Source: Bacteroidota bacterium
GTDB lineage: Bacteria; Bacteroidota; Bacteroidia; Chitinophagales; Chitinophagaceae
Direction of reading: 5' to 3'
NCBI GenBank assembly: GCA_013286425.1
Contig: JABDFS010000031.1
Span: forward strand, 181-35,119
Length of the DNA: 34,939 bases
Shown: positions 8,011 to 14,290 of the stretch, piece after piece
Position numbering within the stretch: the first letter of the stretch is position 1
Layout: each line of letters begins with the position of its first letter
Notes under the pieces: model-generated
Told to the model about the DNA's origin: nothing
Database searches by the model: none
Seen by the model: only the letters and a program-made list of their open reading frames with translations
Translations under genes and position numbers: made by a program

Positions 8011-8080
8011 GCCCCCATCCCCTGAAGGGGAGAATGGAGGTTATAAATTAAAATAAAAAATTCCCTTTAGGGTTAGGGCA
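8011..8080. repeat. Small inverted-repeat element, copy 2 (between sdhA and sdhB)
   Basis: The left arm at 8011-8032 is identical over 22 bases to the left arm of copy 1 at 3349-3370. The right arm at 8061-8080 reads TTCCCTTTAGGGTTAGGGCA. The arms are imperfect inverted repeats with a 28-bp AT-rich centre, much shorter than the 82 bp of copy 1. The element starts one base after the sdhA stop and ends two bases before the sdhB ATG. In the operon transcript it could fold into a GC-rich stem, which might slow, terminate or stabilise the message at this junction. Confidence 0.75.
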
Positions 8081-8082
8081 CT

Positions 8083-8847
8083 ATGGAACATTACAACATG
8101 AATCTTACACTTAAAGTGTGGCGTCAAAGAAACAGCAAAGAGAAAGGACGCTTTGAAACATATAAAGTAGAAAACATTTCTTCTGAAATGAGCTTTCTTG
8201 AAATGTTTGATGTGCTGAATGAAAAGCTTATTACAGAAGATAAAGAGCCAATCGCTTTTGACCATGATTGCCGTGAAGGTATTTGCGGTGCATGTTCAAT
8301 GTATATAAATGGCAAGCCACATGGCCCATGGAAAGCCAATACAGTTTGCCAGTTGCATATGCGCGCATTTAATGACGGCGATACTATTGTAGTTGAGCCC
8401 TGGCGTGCAAAAGCTTTTCCTGTAATAAAAGATTTGGTTGTTGACCGCTCTGCCTTTGACAGAATTATACAGGCCGGTGGATTTATTTCTGTAAATACCG
8501 GCAATGCTGTTGATGCCAACGCCATTCCTGTTGACAAAGAAAGTGCTGATAAATCTTTTGCAGCCGCCGCCTGCATTGGTTGTGGTGCCTGCGTTGCTGC
8601 ATGTAAGAATAGTTCTGCTATGTTATTTGTATCTGCTAAAGTTGCTCATTTGTCTTTATTGCCTCAAGGTTCGCCCGAACGTAAAACACGTGTGGTGGCA
8701 ATGATCAATCAAATGGATAAAGAAGGGTTTGGCGCCTGCACCAATACAAATGCCTGCGAAGCCGCTTGCCCTAAAGAAATATTGGTAACAAATATTGGCC
8801 GCTTAAATCATGAATATATGACGGCAACCTTTACAGCAGATAAATAA
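8083..8847 (+). CDS. sdhB: Succinate dehydrogenase/fumarate reductase iron-sulfur subunit
   Basis: The protein has 254 residues. An N-terminal ferredoxin domain carries the [2Fe-2S] motif [13 protein letters not shown] plus a later Cys. The C-terminal domain carries [14 protein letters not shown] and [16 protein letters not shown], which supply ligands for the [4Fe-4S] and [3Fe-4S] clusters. It links the flavoprotein to the cytochrome b anchor in complex II. Two starts are possible: ATG 8083 ([10 protein letters not shown]) and ATG 8098 ([10 protein letters not shown]). The latter looks more like a minimal family start and lies further from the repeat element that ends at 8080. A strong hairpin terminator follows 30 bp after the stop, closing the operon. 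Confidence 0.96.
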   Translation: MEHYNMNLTLKVWRQRNSKEKGRFETYKVENISSEMSFLEMFDVLNEKLITEDKEPIAFDHDCREGICGACSMYINGKPHGPWKANTVCQLHMRAFNDGDTIVVEPWRAKAFPVIKDLVVDRSAFDRIIQAGGFISVNTGNAVDANAIPVDKESADKSFAAAACIGCGACVAACKNSSAMLFVSAKVAHLSLLPQGSPERKTRVVAMINQMDKEGFGACTNTNACEAACPKEILVTNIGRLNHEYMTATFTADK

Positions 8848-8877
8848 GCCTGCAACAATCTTTAAATATCATTACAT

Positions 8878-8909
8878 TAAGAAGCCTGATCAAATGATCA
8901 GGCTTCTTA
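8878..8909. terminator. Bidirectional hairpin terminator after sdhB
   Basis: A perfect 14-bp stem (TAAGAAGCCTGATC and its complement) encloses the 4-base loop AAAT. It lies between sdhB and the convergent CBS gene. The T-rich end CTTCTTAATT follows on the plus strand and the complementary A/T-rich flank serves the minus strand. Confidence 0.8.
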
Positions 8910-8949
8910 ATTATGAATTGTTACGTTGAATTACTTTATACTTTCAACG

Positions 8950-9405
8950 CTACTTGGCTACATGCTTTTTTAAAAATTCAAGTTCATGTTTTTCCAGTTC
9001 CTGGCGGCCCTGTTCATAATCGGCCATTGCTTCACGCATCAGGTCATGAATGGTTATGATGCCTATAAAATTATTACCATCAAAAACGGGAATATAGCGT
9101 GTCATTGAATTATTGATCAGCAACATGAGTTTACTGGTTAAATCGTCCAGCGAAGCATTGACAAGATTGGTTGCCAGTATCTCAGACACTCTTGTATTAA
9201 TTGCCTGTTTGCCTTCAAGAATTACTTTGTGTGTGTAATCTCTTTCAGAAAATACGCCCATGTAAATATCATTGTCATCCAAAACTATCAGGTAGCTTAT
9301 ATTTTCAGCTTTCATTAATCCTATCGCTTCAAGTACGTTTGCTGTATGTTTTATAAAATTAAATTGAGTTCCTTTTTGTTGTAAGATGTCTTTCGCAGTG
9401 CGCAT
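8950..9405 (-). CDS. CBS-domain protein
   Basis: The 151-residue soluble protein is made almost entirely of two CBS motifs. The first spans about residues 8-65 and contains ENISYLIVLDDNDIYMGVFSE. The second spans about 75-130 and contains TRYIPVFDGNNFIGIITIHD. No catalytic or membrane domain is fused. Tandem CBS pairs (Bateman modules) bind adenine nucleotides or similar ligands and act as energy or redox sensors. Stand-alone members are common in Bacteroidota and their targets are unknown. It converges on the sdh operon and is followed on its own strand by nothing except the shared terminator. The upstream neighbour on the same strand (9433-9774) is only 27 bp away, so the two could be cotranscribed. 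Confidence 0.85.
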   Translation of the reverse strand: MRTAKDILQQKGTQFNFIKHTANVLEAIGLMKAENISYLIVLDDNDIYMGVFSERDYTHKVILEGKQAINTRVSEILATNLVNASLDDLTSKLMLLINNSMTRYIPVFDGNNFIGIITIHDLMREAMADYEQGRQELEKHELEFLKKHVAK

Positions 9406-9432
9406 GATGTATAAGTTTTATAGAAGGCAAAT

Positions 9433-9774
9433 TTAATGATACTGTTGCATCACGGCTGGAAGAATATATAAAGCAAACTGCAGGCCTGTAAGGATTAAAA
9501 CATCATATATTACAATTGAATATTTTTTAGCTTTCATTTTCCATACGATTAATGTTTTTTCGTCTTTATCAATATCAAACATATGAAAATGAATTTCCGG
9601 TTCATGCGGAACGGGCTTTTCGCTGAATGCGTTTGGTATTTGTACAGCACCGGTTTCTATCATAATATTTTTTGTTGAGAAACGGGGAAATTCCAATTTG
9701 CCTGCATTGTTATTAACTGTTATCAAAAGTGCTGCTGTTATTAGGAAAATGCTGCGGGGAATTTGAGTCTTCAT
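9433..9774 (-). CDS. Small membrane-associated protein of unknown function
   Basis: I do not recognise a family for this 113-residue protein. It has a hydrophobic N-terminal segment (SIFLITAALLITV, about residues 8-20) that could be a signal peptide or anchor. A polar middle follows (about 25-80), with a His/Glu patch HEPEIHFHMFDIDKDEK. A second hydrophobic helix lies near the C-terminus (VLILTGLQFALYILPAVM, about 91-108). The ATG at 9774 gives the only sensible N-terminus. It lies 27 bp upstream of the CBS gene on the same strand. The distance and shared orientation suggest one transcription unit, but there is no functional link I can name. Confidence 0.6.
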   Translation of the reverse strand: MKTQIPRSIFLITAALLITVNNNAGKLEFPRFSTKNIMIETGAVQIPNAFSEKPVPHEPEIHFHMFDIDKDEKTLIVWKMKAKKYSIVIYDVLILTGLQFALYILPAVMQQYH

Positions 9775-9840
9775 GATGTTTTGTTTTTGAATGATGACTC
9801 AAAATTGCCTTTACACATACCCCTAAGTCAAGGCAGGAAA

Positions 9841-9926
9841 TACGTGAAATTGAAACTGCGTAGAAGTACGTTATAACTTAAGTTAAGTATGCGTAAAATA
9901 CGGGTAGCAATACGGGGAAAAACACG
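9841..9926. promoter_or_regulatory. Cluster of CGTA/TACG half-sites around a central palindrome, possible operator region
   Basis: Two inverted pairs are visible: CGTA-GAAG-TACG at 9859-9870 and CGTA-AAA-TACG at 9892-9902. They start 33 bp apart, about three helical turns. The perfect 10-bp palindrome AACTTAAGTT sits between them at 9875-9884. Further TACG or CACG sites occur at 9841, 9911 and 9923. The cluster is in the 233-bp divergent gap upstream of the 10008-12889 gene group, which encodes a LuxR-type response regulator. Binding by that regulator is inference. Confidence 0.4.
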
Positions 9927-9936
9927 CTATGCTTTT

Positions 9937-9967
9937 TTGTATATATAAAAAAGTGGGGTTAGTTTGG
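9937..9967 (+). promoter_or_regulatory. Possible promoter for the unknown protein/sensor kinase group
   Basis: TTG at 9937-9939 is followed after 20 bp by TAGTTTGG at 9960-9967, one mismatch from the Bacteroidota -7 consensus TAnnTTTG. It lies 41 bp before the ATG at 10008 and directly downstream of the CGTA/TACG cluster. Confidence 0.35.
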
Positions 9968-10007
9968 TGGTGTTAATCTTATTAATAACACTTTAAAATT
10001 CCTGTTT

Positions 10008-10766
10008 ATGAAAAAGATTTTACCCATATTTTATTATTCCATTACTTTCACTGCTGTCTTGCTACTATTTGCATTCAATTCAATCTCGCTTAACAATAAC
10101 AATTCTGATGCAATTAAGACAACTGTTACAAAGAGGAATATCGTCTCTAATTTGAAAAATAAGAATGATGTAGTAGAAGATGATACGATATATGACAAGA
10201 ATTGCTCCTGTGAGATTATTAATAAATTAATAAACGCTAAACCAACAATTAATAGTAAGCGTTACACCCATCAAGCTCGCGTTTATGAAATGATAATGAA
10301 TGGAAGCAATTTTAAAACTGCTTACAATGAGCTTCAAAGTGGCAATTATGATTATGTAAAAATATTGTACTCTTCAAATACTAGTAACCCATTTTATTTA
10401 TTAGCAGATGGCTTTGTATGTCAATCACCATCTCAGAATCGGCCTACACCTATTAAATTAAAACAAACGGCAAAGTACTACTCTTTTAATTCAACATCTG
10501 ATATTAAAGACTCAAGATGGTGGATAAGAAGTGGTGTTATATGCGAGGCTGGCATCAAGGAATTTATCGATAGTTTAAAAAATGAGGGTATAGATTTTTT
10601 AAATAACCCTAATAAATATAATATCGTTATAACTCCATATTTAACTAGCGACATTTATTGTAAATATATTGGTCTTGTTCTTTCTTTACAAACAATTGAT
10701 GCCAAAAAAACATATACTACGCATTTAAACGCAAATCCTTGCCCAAAATGTAAAGAATCATTTTAA
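10008..10766 (+). CDS. Exported or membrane-anchored protein of unknown function
   Basis: I do not recognise a family for this 252-residue protein. It begins with MKK and a hydrophobic stretch (ILPIFYYSITFTAVLLLFAF, about residues 4-23), a signal peptide or N-terminal anchor. The body is predicted to lie outside the cytoplasm. Cysteines occur in a CSC near residue 65, singly in the middle (FVCQSP, VICEAG, IYCKYI) and in a C-terminal CPKC, so disulfides or metal binding are possible. The codon usage looks more AT-rich than the sdh and PUL genes, as does the next gene. It precedes the membrane protein and the sensor kinase pair on the same strand. The gap to the next likely start (10810) is 43 bp. 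It may be a sensory or effector partner of that pair, but this is only context. Confidence 0.6.
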   Translation: MKKILPIFYYSITFTAVLLLFAFNSISLNNNNSDAIKTTVTKRNIVSNLKNKNDVVEDDTIYDKNCSCEIINKLINAKPTINSKRYTHQARVYEMIMNGSNFKTAYNELQSGNYDYVKILYSSNTSNPFYLLADGFVCQSPSQNRPTPIKLKQTAKYYSFNSTSDIKDSRWWIRSGVICEAGIKEFIDSLKNEGIDFLNNPNKYNIVITPYLTSDIYCKYIGLVLSLQTIDAKKTYTTHLNANPCPKCKESF

Positions 10767-10809
10767 CTAGATAACGATTTTGCTGTCTAATTTTAGAGTT
10801 TTAGATTTA

Positions 10810-11469
10810 ATGATTAACATTTTAAACTGGTCAGAAGTTTGGGCGCCACTAATACCGTTGTATATCTTTATTTTAAAAAAAAAAGATTACAGCTCATTTC
10901 GCATTATTGCTGTTTATTTACTAACAGCTCTCTGTATTAATGCAATGGCAGATGTTAGCTGGATTTTCAAACAATGCATGCCTGTTAAACTTCAAAACAA
11001 CAATTATCTTTATAATATTAGTTCGATCCTAAGAACTGTTATTTTTACTTTGTTCTTTAGAAATACCATTAATCTTTTTTCTAAAAAACTCTTTAATTGG
11101 TTTTTAATAATTTATGCCATTGGTTTTTTAATCTATTTCATTATCAACGGGAATTTTTGGACTTTGAATTCTTTGCTTCATACAACAGAAAGTTTCACTC
11201 TTTTAATATGTTCAATTGCTTTTTTTATTAAACTGATAAATTCAGAGGAAATATTTTTAAAGTTTGATCCTCGATTACTTATTATTTCTGGTCTGGCTCT
11301 TTATGAATCAGTAAATTTTTTTGTTTTTCTTTTTTATCAATATATCATAAGTTCTACAGATAAGCTTTGGGATTATATATGGTATATACCCGATACAATG
11401 TATATTGTCTTTTGCATTTTAATTGCCAAAGCTTTTTACGGAGAATCAAAGGAAGCTTATGAATATTGA
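10810..11469 (+). CDS. Multi-pass membrane protein, likely partner of the adjacent sensor kinase
   Basis: The protein has 219 residues and about six or seven hydrophobic helices (for example WAPLIPLYIFIL, FRIIAVYLLTALCINA, FNWFLIIYAIGFLIYFII, SFTLLICSIAFFIKL, LLIISGLALYESVNFFVFLF, DTMYIVFCILIAKAFYG) and no catalytic motif. A TTG ten codons upstream (10780) would extend the frame, but the ATG at 10810 (MINILNW) is the better start. The last 11 bases overlap the start of the downstream kinase gene (ATG at 11459), a sign of translational coupling. The kinase itself has only one membrane helix and no sensor domain, so this protein may act as its membrane sensor, like the separate or fused multi-TM sensor modules seen in other Bacteroidota kinases. 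The family is not recognised. Confidence 0.7.
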   Translation: MINILNWSEVWAPLIPLYIFILKKKDYSSFRIIAVYLLTALCINAMADVSWIFKQCMPVKLQNNNYLYNISSILRTVIFTLFFRNTINLFSKKLFNWFLIIYAIGFLIYFIINGNFWTLNSLLHTTESFTLLICSIAFFIKLINSEEIFLKFDPRLLIISGLALYESVNFFVFLFYQYIISSTDKLWDYIWYIPDTMYIVFCILIAKAFYGESKEAYEY

Positions 11470-12245
11470 ATATTTTTTTATTGTTGGTGTTAGCGCAATG
11501 TTATTGCTTATACTAAGCCTTTTACTCTTTTTCAATCTCAGCCAGCGCAAAAAATTTCAATACCACCAAAACTTATTGCATATTAAACAGGAGCAACAAA
11601 ACGAATTAATAAAGGCAGCCGTTATAAGTGAAGAAACAGAACGGCACCGTATATCAGAAGAATTGCATGATGAAGTTGGCGCCTTGCTTTCTGCAACAAG
11701 ATTATACCTGTTTAGTATACATCCTGAAAAACTGGCGAAACAGGATGGTGAAGTGTTTAATAAATCTATTGAGTTATTAAATGACTCTATTCAAAAAGTA
11801 AGGTCAATATCACACAACCTGCATTCAGGAATTTTAAAGGAACTTGGGTTAAATGAAGCAGTTCAAAGTTTTGTATATAAACTTAGTGCAGATAAGTTTT
11901 CTGTAGTGTCTGATCTCGACCCAAACTATATTTCAAAAAAATGCTGAAAACGATATAAGCATTTACCGCATTATACAGGAACTCTGCGGCAATATTATAA
12001 AGCATAGCCATGCAACCTCTTTAAAAATAACCTCTCATTCAGAAAATAACATTCTTACGTTTATTCTACAACATAATGGCAATGGAATAACACAGGAAGA
12101 ATTTGAGCGGCTGCGTTATGAAGGTAAAGGGCTTGGTTTAAAAAATATTCAAAACAGGATTATTTTACTTAAGGGAAAAATTAACTTTGAAAGAACAATT
12201 GGTAATAACATCATTACACTAAACGTACCTATAGATGTAGCATGA
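11459..12245 (+). pseudogene. LuxR-system sensor histidine kinase (HisKA_3/HATPase), interrupted by a frameshift in an A7 run
   Basis: The start at 11459 gives one membrane helix (YFFIVGVSAMLLLILSLLLF). A coiled-coil linker follows, then the H-box ETERHRISEELHDEVGALL with the phospho-accepting His, typical of NarL-type kinases. The frame ends at a TGA (11945-11947) four codons after the run of seven A at 11935-11941. In the +1 frame the ATPase domain continues without a stop to 12243-12245, with an N-box-like CGNIIKHSHATSLKI, NGNGI in place of the usual Asp-containing D-box, and the G-box GKGLGLKNIQNRI. Removing one A from the run would restore a 261-residue kinase. The 3' end overlaps the response regulator start (ATGA), so the operon layout is intact. 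The break may be a sequencing error, a real mutation, or phase variation. As written, the product lacks its ATP-binding domain. Confidence 0.85.
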
Positions 12246-12889
12246 AACCTATTACTATTGCAATAGCAGATGATTATAAAATATTTCGGGAAGGTTTAAA
12301 ACTCTGTTTTAATGCTGATGAAAATTTAGAAGTGGTACTTGAAGCAGAACACGGTGAAGAATTACTTGAAGCATTAAAATCACAACAACCCCACGTTATA
12401 ATCATGGATTTGAATATGCCATTGATGGATGGCATGGAGGCCACAAAACAAATCAGTAAAAAATATAACGGCATTAAAATCCTTGTTGTTACTATGTACG
12501 ACAGCGATACATTTATAATCCACTTAATGGAAAATGGCGCGCATGGCTATTTATTAAAGAATGCAGAACCCAAAGAGATCATTAAGGCTATTTATGCAGT
12601 ATGTGAAAATGGTTATTACTTCAATGATCTTGTAAATAAGGCATTACTTAAAAAACTTGTAACCAAAAACAATCTTAAGCCTTCTTTCAATCATAACATT
12701 GAACTTACAGAAAGAGAACAGGAAGTTTTAAAAATGATCTGTGAAGAAAAAACAGCTGCAGAAATTGGTAAAGAAATCTTTCTTAGTCCGCGCTCAGTGG
12801 AAGGTATTCGTACAAGGCTTATTGAAAAGATCGGTGTGCGCAATACTGCCGGGCTTGTTATGTTCGCCGTTAAAAACGGACTTGCTTAA
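12242..12889 (+). CDS. Response regulator, NarL/LuxR family
   Basis: The protein has 215 residues. The N-terminal receiver domain (about 1-120) has the acidic pair ADD at 9-11, the phospho-acceptor Asp at about residue 56 (MDLNMPLMDG), the conserved Thr in VVTMYD and the Lys in YLLKNAEP. The C-terminal LuxR-type helix-turn-helix is about 148-215 (LTEREQEVLKMICEEKTAAEI, then SPRSVEGIRTRLIEKIGVRN). It overlaps the kinase gene by four bases (ATGA) and is its evident cognate partner. It is expected to activate or repress transcription as a dimer when phosphorylated. The target is unknown; the CGTA/TACG cluster upstream of the operon is one candidate site. It ends 21 bp before the stop of a convergent permease gene. 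Confidence 0.93.
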   Translation: MKPITIAIADDYKIFREGLKLCFNADENLEVVLEAEHGEELLEALKSQQPHVIIMDLNMPLMDGMEATKQISKKYNGIKILVVTMYDSDTFIIHLMENGAHGYLLKNAEPKEIIKAIYAVCENGYYFNDLVNKALLKKLVTKNNLKPSFNHNIELTEREQEVLKMICEEKTAAEIGKEIFLSPRSVEGIRTRLIEKIGVRNTAGLVMFAVKNGLA

Positions 12890-12910
12890 TTTCAAAAAAT
12901 AGCCAAACTA

Positions 12911-14143
12911 TCATCTGAATTGTATCGCCTTAACCGGCCTGATGGTTTTTACCAGCCACGTTGGAATCAGCAATGAAAGAAAACAAACCACCATCGTTGA
13001 AATACATACCGCAATAATCTGCCACCAGATAATATGTACCGGCGCTTCTGAAACATAATAGGCAGACTCATCCATTTTTATAAAACCGGTTTGTTGTTGA
13101 AGGAAGCAAATACCAAGACCGAAAATCAGCCCGATAATAATTCCGCGTATTGCGATCATGCTTGCGTGATACAAAAATATTTTTTGAATGATCCAGTCGC
13201 GCGCGCCGAGTGCTTTCAAAATACCTGTCATTCTGGTGCGTTCAAGAATTAAAATAAGCAGGCAGGTTATGAGGTTAATGATAGCAACAATTGCCATCAC
13301 AATAAAAATAACATTGCGGTTTACATCCTGAATCTGCAGCCAGTCAAATATGTTTGGATACACTTGTTTTATTGTTCGACTTATCCATGCCTGCGGAAGC
13401 ATTTGGTACAACATGGAGTTGATAGTATCCATCTGCCTGTAATCATCCAGGAAAATTTCATAGCCGCCAATTTCGCCTTGATTCCAATCATAAACCTGGC
13501 GCAACAAACGCAGGTCACCTATTGCAAAAGTTTTGTCGTACTCTTCTATTCCCGTTTTAAAAATGCCGCAGACTTTTAAGCGTCGGACAGACGCGCCTCC
13601 CTTTTCCTGGTTAATAAAATAAATATTGATGGTATCGTTAAGCTTTATCTGCAGTTCATTCGCGATTGGTGCAGAGATCATTATCTCTTTGGTGTAATTG
13701 CTGTCGCGCAAATCAGGAAACCTTCCTTCTTTTAAAAAAGATTTCAGGTTATTAAAATCATAATTACTATCAACACCTTTAAATAAAAGGCCTTCTATTT
13801 CTTTGTTCTTTTCAATAACTGCGGACTTCGTCGCAAAGGCCTGTATTTGTTTTACCTGCGGAAAAATATGCAGTATTTGCAAAGTAGTATCGTTGGGTTT
13901 CCATGGTGTTTCTTCTGATATCATCGCTTTATCCGGCTCATATTCCTGTACGCGCAAATGTCCCCAGAAATTAAAAATCTTATTGCTCACTGCATATTGA
14001 AACCCGTTAACAAAAGCCAGCGTTAATATCATTGCAGCAACACTCAGTGCTGTTGCCGCAGTGGCAAGCCTGATGATGAACCTGGAAAATGAATGCTGTT
14101 TGTTAAAGGCGATACGCCTGGCTAAAAATGTTGCGAGTTGCAT
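12911..14143 (-). CDS. FtsX-like ABC transporter permease, LolC/LolE type
   Basis: The protein has 410 residues. A first helix follows the amphipathic N-terminus (FSRFIIRLATAATALSVAAM), then a large periplasmic domain (about residues 50-265), then three C-terminal helices of the FtsX domain. The loop ERTRMTGILKALGARDWIIQK is the characteristic contact to the ATPase. The layout and N-terminal sequence (ARRIAF..SFSRFI) match the LolC/E permeases that extract lipoproteins from the inner membrane. Bacteroidota carry one such permease rather than two. The LolD ATPase is not in the window. It is transcribed divergently from thrS with 147 bp between start codons. Confidence 0.88.
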   Translation of the reverse strand: MQLATFLARRIAFNKQHSFSRFIIRLATAATALSVAAMILTLAFVNGFQYAVSNKIFNFWGHLRVQEYEPDKAMISEETPWKPNDTTLQILHIFPQVKQIQAFATKSAVIEKNKEIEGLLFKGVDSNYDFNNLKSFLKEGRFPDLRDSNYTKEIMISAPIANELQIKLNDTINIYFINQEKGGASVRRLKVCGIFKTGIEEYDKTFAIGDLRLLRQVYDWNQGEIGGYEIFLDDYRQMDTINSMLYQMLPQAWISRTIKQVYPNIFDWLQIQDVNRNVIFIVMAIVAIINLITCLLILILERTRMTGILKALGARDWIIQKIFLYHASMIAIRGIIIGLIFGLGICFLQQQTGFIKMDESAYYVSEAPVHIIWWQIIAVCISTMVVCFLSLLIPTWLVKTIRPVKAIQFR

Positions 14144-14191
14144 ACAAAGCGGTAAAGATAAGTTTTATGCCGGGTTGCATTTGACGAATCG

Positions 14192-14219
14192 TTGCTATTA
14201 AAATCATTCCCTAATTTCG
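14192..14219 (+). promoter_or_regulatory. Likely thrS promoter
   Basis: TTG at 14192-14194, a 17-bp spacer and TAATTTCG at 14212-14219 form a Bacteroidota-type promoter with one mismatch in the -7 box. Transcription would begin near 14226, leaving a 5' leader of about 65 bases. This TTG is therefore better read as the -33 element than as an upstream start codon of thrS. Confidence 0.4.
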
Positions 14220-14290
14220 CAGCCCATTTAGTATTTCTGATTTCCAGATTCCTGAGTGGCCGATTTTTTATTTTGAATTCTATTTTAGTT

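Noticed and set aside
8124..8576. 150-codon open frame antisense to sdhB
   Set aside because: It is fully opposite the iron-sulfur subunit, including its cluster motifs; a shadow frame.
11423..11458. Earlier ATG for the sensor kinase
   Set aside because: It lies deep inside the upstream membrane-protein gene. The ATG at 11459 gives the short overlap typical of coupled genes and a clean N-terminal helix.
13564..13604. CTTTTAAGCGTCGG-type sequence in the LolC/E-like gene resembling the ends of the 4800-5192 element
   Set aside because: It encodes the VRRLKVCGIF segment expected at this place in the family and the protein length is normal, so the match of about 17 bases may be chance. A genome search for the element ends would settle it.
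14192..14290. Upstream TTG start for thrS adding 33 residues
   Set aside because: The TTG fits better as the -33 promoter element, the added residues have no family counterpart, and the ATG at 14291 gives the normal TGS-domain start.
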